A DNA stretch of 7,363 nt from Pseudomonadota bacterium. GTDB lineage: Bacteria > Pseudomonadota > Gammaproteobacteria > Halothiobacillales > Halothiobacillaceae. Numbering within the stretch: the stretch's first letter is position 1; every line of letters starts with the position of its first letter. Positions 1 through 6,350 of the stretch are shown here, one piece after another. The notes beneath the pieces are model-generated. The model worked only from the letters and a program-made list of their open reading frames with translations, made no database searches and was not told the DNA's origin. The stretch lies in contig JAJYPA010000420.1 in assembly GCA_021795795.1 (NCBI GenBank), positions 1-7,363 on the forward strand, read 5' to 3'. The position numbers were made by a program, and so were the translations under genes.

Positions 1-1
1 C

Positions 2-334
2 ATGATCAACACGTCCCACATTCGCACTTTCGGCTGGGCAACGATGGAAGAAGTGGAGGCCATGCGCCGCTGGAGCATGCGGGTCAATATGCTGCTGTCC
101 GCACTTTTCACCAAAGCGCAGCTGATTTTGGTGGACTTCAAGCTGGAGTTCGGGCGTTTTGACGGGGAACTTTATCTCGGCGACGAATTCAGCCCCGATG
201 GCTGTCGGCTCTGGGACGCCCGGAGTCTGGAAAAAATGGATAAGGACCGTTTCCGGCGCAATCTGGGCGGGGTGGTGGAGGCGTATGCCGAAGTCGCACG
301 CCGCCTGGGCGTGCCGCTTCCCGCCGCATCATAA
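2..334 (+). CDS. purC: Phosphoribosylaminoimidazole-succinocarboxamide synthase (SAICAR synthetase), C-terminal part, 5' truncated
   Basis: This cytoplasmic enzyme of de novo purine synthesis joins CAIR and aspartate with ATP to give SAICAR. Only the last 110 codons are present. The visible part carries the family's C-terminal hallmarks: a helix like [16 protein letters not shown], then [11 protein letters not shown] (residues 42-52 of the fragment), the acidic [13 protein letters not shown] stretch, and the late LDKDRFRR-type motif, here [12 protein letters not shown]. The ATG at position 2 is almost certainly an internal Met, because about half of a normal protein (237 aa in E. coli) would lie upstream of it and the helix it sits in is conserved within the family. 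The stop TAA (332-334) lies 70 bases before the purL start on the same strand, which suggests a purine operon. Family identity is confident; the upstream half cannot be assessed. Confidence 0.93.
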   Translation: MINTSHIRTFGWATMEEVEAMRRWSMRVNMLLSALFTKAQLILVDFKLEFGRFDGELYLGDEFSPDGCRLWDARSLEKMDKDRFRRNLGGVVEAYAEVARRLGVPLPAAS

Positions 335-350
335 AGTCGGTATCTTTCCA

Positions 351-377
351 GCGGGATAGCCTGCGGGCTCGTCCCGC
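351..377 (+). other. Hairpin between purC and purL
   Basis: GCGGGA (351-356) pairs with TCCCGC (372-377), and inside it AGCC (358-361) pairs with GGCT (366-369) around a TGCG loop, with a small internal loop of T against CG. The sequence after it (ATTTCTT) is only weakly T-rich, so a strong intrinsic terminator is unlikely. It ends 14 bases before the purL ribosome binding site. It may tune read-through, RNA stability or purL translation; it may also be chance in GC-rich DNA. Confidence 0.4.
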
Positions 378-391
378 CGCATTTCTTGAAT

Positions 392-397
392 GAGGGA
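392..397 (+). promoter_or_regulatory. Ribosome binding site deciding the purL start
   Basis: GAGGGA lies 7 bases before the ATG at 405. The alternative in-frame ATG at 390 has no purine-rich sequence at the right distance (ATTTCTTGA precedes it) and would overlap this site. This supports initiation at 405. Confidence 0.7.
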
Positions 398-404
398 TCA
401 TCCC

Positions 405-3400
405 ATGCTGCTGCTTCGCGGCTCTGCGGCGCTGTCCGCCTTTCGTGTACAACACCTGCTGCGCACCCTCGTTGCCGGGGGGATTCCCGTCCAGGGAGCC
501 GTCGTTCAGTACCTGCATCTGGTGGATCTTGGCGCCGCCCTGACATCGGCGGAAATGGGAGTGCTGACGGCTTTGCTGCAGTACGGGGAACCCGCTGAAG
601 GACCGGCAGAAGACGCCCCGGAAGTCTGCGTGGTGCCCCGTCTCGGAACCATCTCGCCATGGTCCAGCAAGGCGACGGACATCGCCGGACACTGTGGACT
701 GGCGGCGGTGCGGCGCATTGAACGAGGGGTTTCGTATCGTTTGCGCAAAACCGGCGATGCGGCCTTCAGCGCGGCGGAGTTGCAGGCTATGAGCCGGCTT
801 CTGCACGATCCCATGACCGAGTCGGTATTGCCGGACTGGGCGGCGGCAGCGGCCATTTTTGCTCACCCGAAACCCGCATCGCTGACCCGTATCGCGCTGC
901 GCAAAGAGGGGCGGGCCGCCTTGCACGCGGCCAATGCCAGCATGGGTCTCGCCCTCGCACCGGCGGAGCTGGATTATCTGTTCGATTATTTTTCCGGCCT
1001 GGGCCGCGATCCCAGCGATGCCGAACTGATGATGTTTGCCCAGGCCAATTCCGAGCACTGTCGGCACAAGGTATTCAATGCGGCCTACCGGCTGGATGGC
1101 CACGTTCAGGACCTCAGCCTCTTCGCCATGATCCGCGAAACCCACCGGCGACATCCCCAGGGCACGCTGTCGGCCTATAAGGACAACGCCGCGGTCATGG
1201 CGGGCGGCGCGTTGAGCCAGCCTTTCGCGGTGGATGCGTCGGGAGAGTATGCCGTAGCGGAAGAACGCACCGCCATCCTGATCAAGGTGGAGACCCACAA
1301 CCATCCGACGGCTATTTCGCCTTTTCCGGGAGCGGCCACGGGGAGTGGCGGCGAGATTCGCGACGAGGGGGCCACCGGACGAGGCGGTAAGCCCAAGGCG
1401 GGTTTGACTGGCTTCTCGGTATCGCATCTGCGGATTCCCGGCTATATCCAGTCATGGGAGTCGAACCCTTACGGAAAGCCGGCGCGTATCCGCTCGGCGC
1501 TGGACATCATGCGCGAAGGCCCCCTGGGTGCTGCGGCTTTCAACAATGAATTCGGCCGCCCGGCCATTGCCGGTTATTTCCGAGTCTTCGAATGTGATCA
1601 GGATGGGCTGCACCGCGGCTACCACAAACCCATCATGCTGGCCGGCGGTCTGGGTCAGATTCGCCCTCTGCTGGTGGCGAAGAAGCCTCTGCCGGAAGGC
1701 GCCAAGATGCTGGTTATCGGCGGGCCGGCCATGCTCATCGGCCTGGGTGGGGGCGCCGCTTCCAGTGTGGCCAGCGGGGCCGGGGATGAACAACTGGATT
1801 TTGCCTCGGTGCAGCGCGGCAACCCGGAGATGCAGCGCCGGGTCCAGGAAGTGATCGAGCGTTGTATCGCTCTGGGAGAGGATTCTCCCATTTTGTCCAT
1901 TCATGACGTGGGAGCGGGCGGACTCTCCAACGCCATTCCCGAGTTGCTGCACGATGGCGGTCGGGGCGGGCGTTTGCAGTTGCGCGCGGTACCCAATGAA
2001 GAACCAGCCATGTCCCCCATGCAAATCTGGAGTAATGAGGCGCAGGAGCGTTACGTGCTGGCCGTGGCGGCAGCAGACCTGCCACATTTCACGGAGATCT
2101 GCGCCCGCGAGCGCTGCCCCTGGGCGGTCCTGGGAGAAGCTACGGCGGAGGATGCCCTGATTGTGGAGGATTCCCTGCTCCATGATCGGCCGGTGGATAT
2201 GGCCCTCAGCGCCTTGCTGGGCTGCCCGCCACGCATGGAACGGGATAGTCGGCATGTACCGCCCGATTTGCGGCCGCTGGATCTGTCTGGCGCCGACCTA
2301 CGCGCTGCCGCCTATGCCGTCCTGCGTCATCCTTCGGTGGCCAGCAAGGAATTCCTGATCACCATCGGTGACCGCAGTGTCGGCGGCCTGATTCACCGCG
2401 ACCAGATGGTAGGGCCATGGCAGGTGCCGGTGGCCGATTGTGGTGTCACCGCCGCGGACTTCTGGAACCATCACGGCGAGGCCATGGCCATCGGCGAGCG
2501 CGCCCCGGTGGCGGTGCTGAATCCCGCGGCCAGCGCCCGGCTGGCCATTGCCGAGGCACTCACCAATCTTTTTGCCGCGGATGTGGCCGCGCTGGGCGAT
2601 ATCAAGCTCTCGGCCAACTGGATGGCGGCAGTGGATCATCCCGGAGAAGACGCGGCGCTCTATGACGCGGTACGTGCGGTGGCACTGGAACTCTGTCCTG
2701 CGCTGGACCTGGCCATCCCAGTGGGCAAAGATTCCCTGTCCATGCGCACCATCTGGCGGGAGGCGGGTGTGGAAAAGGCCGTTGTGTCGCCCCTGTCGGT
2801 GATCATCTCGGCCTTTGCGCCCGTGACGGATTTGCGGAAAAGCTGGACCCCGCAGTGGTCCCCGCAAGCCGATACGGAGCTCTGGCTGGCGGACTTGGGG
2901 CGTGGCCGTCTGGGCGCTTCCATCCTGGCCCAGACTGTGGGGCAGATGGGCGATAGTACGCCGGATCTGGAGGCCCCGGAACTGCTGCGCGGCCTGTTCA
3001 CCGCCTTGCAGACCTTGCGCAGGCAGGCGCTGGTGCTGGCCTATCATGACCGCTCCGACGGTGGCCTCTGGGCGACCCTCTGCGAAATGTCTTTCGCCAG
3101 CCGCTGTGGGGCGGATATTCAACTGCCTTCGGGGGCGGATAGCTGGTCCTTCCTCTTTGCCGAAGAGCCAGGGGTGGTCATTCAGACCCCGGCCGCCCAG
3201 CGCGCCCAAATTACGCAGATTTTTGCCGACGCAGGCCTCGCTGGACGGGCTCAGGTCATTGGTCAGGTAAAGGCCGACCACTGGCGCTTGCAAGTACGCC
3301 AGGACGGCCAATCCGTCCTCAACGAAGCGGTCGCCGATCTGCTGCGCACCTGGGCGGAGACCAGTCACCGGATGCAGGCCCTGCGTGACGATCCGCAGTG

Positions 3401-4256
3401 TGCCGAAGAGGCTTTTGCCGCGGTCGCCAGCGCGGACGCGCCGCTGTTCTCCCGGCTGCCTTTCACCCCGCAGATGCCGATGATTCAGACCGGGGCCAGG
3501 CCCCGCGCCGCGATCCTCCGCGAGCAGGGCGTCAACGGCCAGATCGAGATGGCGGCGGCTTTTCATCGCGCCGGCTTTACCGCCGTGGACGTGCACATGA
3601 GCGACCTGATGGCCGGTCGCCATCACTTGGCGGATTTCCAAGTGATGGCCGCCTGCGGTGGCTTCTCCTACGGCGATGTGCTGGGCGCGGGTGCGGGCTG
3701 GGCCAAATCAATCCTGTTCCATGACCGTTTGCGGGATGAGTTTGCGGCTTTTTTTGCCGATGCTTCGCGCCTGGCCCTGGGGGTTTGCAATGGCTGTCAG
3801 ATGCTGGCGGAGCTGCGCGACCTGATCCCCGGCGCGGCGCACTGGCCGCGTTTCGCACGCAATCGCTCGGAGCAGTTCGAGGCCCGACTGGCCATGGTCG
3901 AGGTCGTGGATTCGCCGTCGCTGTTGTTCGCGGGTATGGCGGGTACTTACGCTCCCATTGTTATTGCCCACGGCGAAGGCCGGGCGCACTTCGCCGGGGA
4001 TCAGCCTGGCTCAGTGCCTGTTACCATGCGCTTTGTGGATACCCAGGGACGGCCCGCGGCGCAGTACCCAGCCAATCCCAACGGCTCCCCGCAAGGCGTT
4101 ACCGGCCTTTGCAACGACGATGGCCGGGTCTCCATTCTCATGCCGCACCCGGAACGGGTGGTGCGCAGCCTGCAGATGAGCTGGCGGCCGCAGGCGTGGG
4201 GCGAGGCCACGCCATGGCTGCAGGTGTTTGTGAACGCGCGGCAGGCCTTGGGGTAA
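405..4256 (+). CDS. purL: Phosphoribosylformylglycinamidine (FGAM) synthase, long fused form with glutamine amidotransferase domain
   Basis: Step 4 of de novo IMP synthesis: FGAR + glutamine + ATP gives FGAM. Starting at 405 the protein has 1283 residues, close to the 1295 of E. coli PurL, so this is the single-chain proteobacterial form that needs no separate PurS or PurQ. In order: an N-terminal PurS-like domain (from LLLRGSAALSAFR, with PRLGTISPWSSKATDIA following); a linker; the synthetase core with NSEHCRHK (E217-H218-C219), ETHNHPTAI (E296 to I304) and the glycine-rich ATP loop at about 313-327; a second synthetase half with IPVGKDSLSMR (771 on) and YHDRSDGG (880-887); and a class I amidotransferase domain from about P1033. 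Its triad is visible: nucleophile C1128 in GVCNGCQ, then H1248 and E1250 in MPHPERVVR. An ATG at 390 would add five residues but lacks a ribosome binding site. It is uninterrupted and high-GC, downstream of purC on the same strand. The identification is secure. Confidence 0.97.
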   Translation: MLLLRGSAALSAFRVQHLLRTLVAGGIPVQGAVVQYLHLVDLGAALTSAEMGVLTALLQYGEPAEGPAEDAPEVCVVPRLGTISPWSSKATDIAGHCGLAAVRRIERGVSYRLRKTGDAAFSAAELQAMSRLLHDPMTESVLPDWAAAAAIFAHPKPASLTRIALRKEGRAALHAANASMGLALAPAELDYLFDYFSGLGRDPSDAELMMFAQANSEHCRHKVFNAAYRLDGHVQDLSLFAMIRETHRRHPQGTLSAYKDNAAVMAGGALSQPFAVDASGEYAVAEERTAILIKVETHNHPTAISPFPGAATGSGGEIRDEGATGRGGKPKAGLTGFSVSHLRIPGYIQSWESNPYGKPARIRSALDIMREGPLGAAAFNNEFGRPAIAGYFRVFECDQDGLHRGYHKPIMLAGGLGQIRPLLVAKKPLPEGAKMLVIGGPAMLIGLGGGAASSVASGAGDEQLDFASVQRGNPEMQRRVQEVIERCIALGEDSPILSIHDVGAGGLSNAIPELLHDGGRGGRLQLRAVPNEEPAMSPMQIWSNEAQERYVLAVAAADLPHFTEICARERCPWAVLGEATAEDALIVEDSLLHDRPVDMALSALLGCPPRMERDSRHVPPDLRPLDLSGADLRAAAYAVLRHPSVASKEFLITIGDRSVGGLIHRDQMVGPWQVPVADCGVTAADFWNHHGEAMAIGERAPVAVLNPAASARLAIAEALTNLFAADVAALGDIKLSANWMAAVDHPGEDAALYDAVRAVALELCPALDLAIPVGKDSLSMRTIWREAGVEKAVVSPLSVIISAFAPVTDLRKSWTPQWSPQADTELWLADLGRGRLGASILAQTVGQMGDSTPDLEAPELLRGLFTALQTLRRQALVLAYHDRSDGGLWATLCEMSFASRCGADIQLPSGADSWSFLFAEEPGVVIQTPAAQRAQITQIFADAGLAGRAQVIGQVKADHWRLQVRQDGQSVLNEAVADLLRTWAETSHRMQALRDDPQCAEEAFAAVASADAPLFSRLPFTPQMPMIQTGARPRAAILREQGVNGQIEMAAAFHRAGFTAVDVHMSDLMAGRHHLADFQVMAACGGFSYGDVLGAGAGWAKSILFHDRLRDEFAAFFADASRLALGVCNGCQMLAELRDLIPGAAHWPRFARNRSEQFEARLAMVEVVDSPSLLFAGMAGTYAPIVIAHGEGRAHFAGDQPGSVPVTMRFVDTQGRPAAQYPANPNGSPQGVTGLCNDDGRVSILMPHPERVVRSLQMSWRPQAWGEATPWLQVFVNARQALG

Positions 4257-4277
4257 TTTTACCCGGTCATCCCCAAG
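4247..4277 (+). other. Overlapping inverted repeats at the purL stop codon
   Basis: CTTGGGG (4247-4253) can pair with CCCCAAG (4271-4277). Alternatively GGGTAA (4251-4256) can pair with TTACCC (4259-4264), and the two structures share bases and exclude each other. The purL stop TAA (4254-4256) is inside. There is no T-run directly after, so this is not a standard intrinsic terminator, though it could mark the mRNA end or protect it. No better terminator was found downstream: a T6 run at 4327-4332 is about 20 bases from the nearest short hairpin (TACGG 4291-4295 with CCGTA 4302-4306). Confidence 0.4.
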
Positions 4278-4528
4278 ACATCACCGTTGATACGGGTGTG
4301 GCCGTAGTGGGTATTTGCCTTTCGTGTTTTTTGTGGCGCTTTTCCAGATTAAGCCAGCGCCCGGTGCTGTTTTGCGGCGGCCGGGATGGTACCGTCGCCA
4401 AAGACTTCCCCTTCCTCGACATCGCCTCTTGGCGTACCACCACTCCGTCACCGCAGGTCTCATGACCCAATGGCTCCACCAGCAAGTTCTGTGGGTTCCC
4501 TACTCACTCCTGCTCCCAATTTGCTGGC
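4257..4528. other. Gene-free stretch after purL, origin unclear
   Basis: No convincing gene is present. On the minus strand a 72-codon frame (4485 to 4267) can only start at TTG, lacks a clear ribosome binding site, and reads a basic peptide containing KRHKKHERQ. On the plus strand a frame that begins antisense-like inside purL runs through to 4465. Neither resembles a family I can name. The stretch holds a 6-bp inverted repeat, GGCGCT (4335-4340) with AGCGCC (4356-4361). It could be the eroded remains of a gene, part of an interspersed repeat, or ordinary spacer. Confidence 0.35.
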
Positions 4529-4562
4529 TCATATCGCTGCCTAAAATGCGCCAGCGATATGA
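4529..4562. repeat. Perfect 11-bp inverted repeat with 12-base spacer
   Basis: TCATATCGCTG (4529-4539) is the exact reverse complement of CAGCGATATGA (4552-4562). No T-run follows on either strand, so a terminator is unlikely. It marks the change from GC-rich sequence to the AT-rich leader of the porin gene, about 155 bases upstream of its start. A protein binding site, an RNA hairpin or an end of a degraded element are all possible. Confidence 0.6.
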
Positions 4563-4680
4563 ACGCATATCTAAACTAGAATTTTCAGAAATTACCGTGG
4601 ATTATTTCGTAGATTAGAAAATAGCATTAGAGATGGATTCTGCTCAAGTCTATGCTTTACGACAATCATAACATTTCTGA
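4563..4680 (+). promoter_or_regulatory. AT-rich presumed promoter/leader region of the porin gene
   Basis: Base composition turns sharply AT-rich here, directly upstream of the porin gene, as expected for a promoter region. Weak -10-like hexamers are present (TATGCT at 4651-4656, CATAAC at 4667-4672), but none has a good -35 partner at 16-18 bases, so no exact promoter is assigned. A promoter is expected somewhere in this region because purL ends more than 300 bases upstream. Confidence 0.3.
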
Positions 4681-4693
4681 GAGGAGCCGGATC

Positions 4694-4714
4694 ATGGCCT
4701 TGTTTGGAGAATAA
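4694..4714 (+). CDS. Possible 6-codon leader ORF (MALFGE) upstream of the porin
   Basis: ATG at 4694 is preceded by an excellent Shine-Dalgarno, GAGAGGAG (4679-4686), at 7 bases. The frame reads MALFGE and stops at TAA 4712-4714, only two bases before the porin ATG at 4717. Its last codons overlap the porin's own GGAGA (4706-4710). Ribosomes ending here could re-initiate on the porin or affect access to its binding site. It has the form of a translational-coupling leader, but six codons carry no statistical coding signal, and a chance ATG downstream of a second purine-rich patch is an equally simple reading. Confidence 0.35.
   Translation: MALFGE
4706..4710 (+). promoter_or_regulatory. Ribosome binding site of the porin gene
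   Basis: GGAGA ends 6 bases before the ATG at 4717. It lies inside the 6-codon leader frame (4694-4714), and a stronger GAGAGGAG is present 20 bases further upstream, so two initiation sites stand in tandem. Confidence 0.65.
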
Positions 4715-4716
4715 CT

Positions 4717-5994
4717 ATGAAGAACGAACTGATAAAAGCTATTGTAGTCGCCCTGATAACGTTGCCTGGCATTGCCCATGCGGACTCTATCCAGCAGTTT
4801 CTGGAGGCTAGCACCGTTACTGGGAACATCCGATCCTATTATTTCAATCAGCTCTATAGTGGTTCTGCATTGCCTAATAAATATGCCTACTCGCTGGGTG
4901 GCATGCTCAAGGTTCAGACTGCACCGCTTTTTGGTGTTAGTGCGGGGGTGGCTTTTTATACAGCTAACAGTCTTGGTGCGAATGATGTCAACGCACCGGG
5001 ATATACCCATCTTGACGCCTTGCTGATGGGCGAAAATGATGCCCTGAATGTGTTGGGGCAGGCCTATCTGCAATATCAGAATCTGTGGCTACGGGTGCGA
5101 GTTGGCGACCAGTTGATCAATACTCCCTGGATGAATCCTTCGGATGCCTTCATGATTCCCAGCACTTTTCAGGCAGTGACGGCACAAGTTACGCCCATTC
5201 AGAATGTGCAGATTATTGGTATACGGGCCTTTCGTTTCAAAAACCGCATTCAGGCGGGTTATCACAGGGAAACATTGCTCAACCAGAATCCCCTTTATCC
5301 GAATATGCCGAATACTATGAACGGAGCTCTGGCCTTTGGCGTGAAAGACCATTGGCAGTCTTTAAGATCAGCGGCCTGGTTTTATCAGTTCTATGACTTG
5401 GCAAATTTGTTTTATGGTACGGTCCATTACAGTGTGCCGGGCTTGCCGGATGGTATAAAGCCCTTCGCCGATCTTCAGTATGTCCGGGAGTGGGCGAATG
5501 GTGCGCAATACGCGGGGCCAGTGAATGCCACGGTGTACGGCGGGATGGCGGGGATGCAAACACCTTATGGCCAAGTCTTTGCTGCCTATGATCAAATGCC
5601 GAGTCGCGCACCTTTCTCTGTCGGCGGCCGATCACTGTATAACGGTGGCTTTATTTCGCCGTATACCCAGCAGTACAGCGCGGATCCGTTGTATACCAGC
5701 GTCATGGACTACGGATTAGTTTCCGCCTCAGCGTCCGGGCATGCCTGGAAGTTCGGGCTAGTTGTGCATCCGTTGCGGCAATTGCGTGTCAAATACTCTT
5801 ACAGCATATATGAAACAGCGCCTTATCTGCCTGATGTGGATATCAACTACCTGGATGTGACGTACACACCTGGTGGATTCTGGAGAGGGATTTCCTTACG
5901 CAACCGCCTGGCTATTGATCACAGCAACCCGTACGCAGGATACCATGGGGTTTTTATTGATGATCGACTGATGTTGCAGTATACCTTTTCGTGA
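4717..5994 (+). CDS. OprD-like outer membrane porin
   Basis: A 425-residue protein with a Sec signal peptide: basic MKNELIK, a hydrophobic core, and a probable signal peptidase I cut after AHA (residue 22, before DS). The mature part has no long hydrophobic helix. It shows alternating short polar/aromatic stretches with abundant Tyr, Gly and Asn and ends in LMLQYTFS, typical of an outer-membrane beta barrel. Internal patterns recall the OprD family of substrate-selective porins: GNIRSYYFN near the start, SAGVAFYTA, and GQAYLQY (114-120) followed by RVGDQLINTPW (NTPW at 135-138). Its length matches that family. In the cell it would form a channel for small solutes; which one cannot be told. 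Codons are clearly more A/T-rich than in purL. It lies 585 bases upstream of cyoA on the same strand, so a joint operon is possible but not shown. Family assignment is by motif recognition and less certain than for the purine genes. Confidence 0.78.
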   Translation: MKNELIKAIVVALITLPGIAHADSIQQFLEASTVTGNIRSYYFNQLYSGSALPNKYAYSLGGMLKVQTAPLFGVSAGVAFYTANSLGANDVNAPGYTHLDALLMGENDALNVLGQAYLQYQNLWLRVRVGDQLINTPWMNPSDAFMIPSTFQAVTAQVTPIQNVQIIGIRAFRFKNRIQAGYHRETLLNQNPLYPNMPNTMNGALAFGVKDHWQSLRSAAWFYQFYDLANLFYGTVHYSVPGLPDGIKPFADLQYVREWANGAQYAGPVNATVYGGMAGMQTPYGQVFAAYDQMPSRAPFSVGGRSLYNGGFISPYTQQYSADPLYTSVMDYGLVSASASGHAWKFGLVVHPLRQLRVKYSYSIYETAPYLPDVDINYLDVTYTPGGFWRGISLRNRLAIDHSNPYAGYHGVFIDDRLMLQYTFS

Positions 5995-6036
5995 CCAGCG
6001 TTGGGGGGTCTACACCATATGCGGCAGGTATTGCCA

Positions 6037-6058
6037 GGCACAGCGGAACTATTGTGCC
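6037..6058 (+). other. Short hairpin downstream of the porin gene
   Basis: GGCACA (6037-6042) pairs with TGTGCC (6053-6058) across a 10-base loop. No T-run follows (AATCAGGAG), so it is not a classical terminator. It is the only obvious inverted repeat in the first 180 bases after the porin stop, where a transcript end would be expected. Confidence 0.3.
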
Positions 6059-6177
6059 AATCAGGAGTCAACAAGCGGGTGTGGGCTGTGGGCGCAGAGG
6101 GCGCATAATGAAGGCAGCGATCTGCTTCATGGCGTTTCGAATTTGTTTGATTAAATCTCCGGACAGTAGTGATGGCG

Positions 6178-6183
6178 TATAAT
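6178..6183 (+). promoter_or_regulatory. TATAAT -10-like box overlapping a dyad
   Basis: A perfect TATAAT whose last T is the first base of the 13-bp dyad at 6183-6212. No good -35 hexamer lies 16-18 bases upstream. The nearest TTGACA-like sequence (CGGACA, 6160-6165) is only 12 bases away and TTGATT (6147-6152) is 25 bases away. If it is a promoter it would need an activator or another sigma factor, and the dyad would cover the start of transcription. Confidence 0.35.
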
Positions 6184-6212
6184 GTACAATAATATAAGCA
6201 TATTATTGTACA
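6183..6212. repeat. Perfect 13-bp inverted repeat, candidate operator
   Basis: TGTACAATAATAT (6183-6195) and its exact reverse complement ATATTATTGTACA (6200-6212) flank the 4-base centre AAGC. Each outer end is TGTACA, itself a palindrome. The sequence after it (GAATTTGTCTGC) is not a T-run, so a terminator is unlikely. A dimeric regulator site next to a TATAAT box, about 370 bases upstream of cyoA, is the simplest reading. I cannot name the regulator. Confidence 0.65.
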
Positions 6213-6234
6213 GAATTTGTCTGCGTTTTATGAT

Positions 6235-6266
6235 TCGACGGATAATAAAACTTTTATCGTCGATAA
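6235..6266. repeat. Nested inverted repeats in the cyoA upstream region
   Basis: TTATCG (6254-6259) and CGATAA (6261-6266) form a 13-base palindrome around a single T. Overlapping it, TCGACG (6235-6240) pairs with CGTCGA (6258-6263), and AATAAAA (6244-6250) pairs with TTTTATT (6270-6276). Such short AT-rich matches can be accidental, but the compact TTATCG-T-CGATAA has the form of a regulator site. Confidence 0.4.
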
Positions 6267-6277
6267 GAATTTTATTG

Positions 6278-6306
6278 TTGTTCACTGGTCTGCGGTAAGG
6301 TATACA
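6278..6306 (+). promoter_or_regulatory. Possible sigma-70-type promoter upstream of cyoA
   Basis: TTGTTC (6278-6283) and TATACA (6301-6306) are separated by exactly 17 bases. Matches to consensus are only moderate (3 of 6 and 4 of 6). If used, transcription would give a leader of roughly 265 bases before cyoA, containing the hairpins at 6392-6435. Confidence 0.25.
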
Positions 6307-6350
6307 TTGCGCTGGTTATTTAGATCAGCAGCATATCTGGTGATTGTTTT

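Noticed and set aside
2..4. ATG at position 2 as a true start of a 110-aa gene
   Set aside because: The sequence around it matches the interior of SAICAR synthetase, so the gene must begin before the window.
390..404. Upstream ATG at 390 as the purL start
   Set aside because: It has no ribosome binding site, and the GAGGGA at 392-397 fits the ATG at 405. The known family N-terminus also aligns with the later Met.
189..1427. Long open frame (412 codons) on the minus strand
   Set aside because: It lies antisense to purC and purL, whose frames are conserved throughout. Long antisense frames are usual opposite GC-rich genes, and the peptide is Arg/Gly/Gln-rich without family resemblance.
2298..3641. 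Long open frame (447 codons) on the minus strand
   Set aside because: It is fully antisense to the purL synthetase core, low in recognisable motifs, and explained by GC-rich codon bias.
4315..4617. Plus-strand 100-codon frame in the purL-porin gap
   Set aside because: It has no ribosome binding site, crosses the composition change and the 11-bp inverted repeat, and has no recognisable family features.
4666..5073. Minus-strand 135-codon frame
   Set aside because: It is antisense to the porin signal peptide and first strands, and no family is recognised.
5991..6182. 63-codon frame starting at GTG that overlaps the porin stop
   Set aside because: It has no ribosome binding site, a non-ATG start and an unremarkable peptide. 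The GTGA overlap is most likely accidental.
6183..6212. The 13-bp dyad as an intrinsic terminator for the porin transcript
   Set aside because: The stem is AT-rich and no T-run follows on either strand. It also lies about 190 bases beyond the porin stop.
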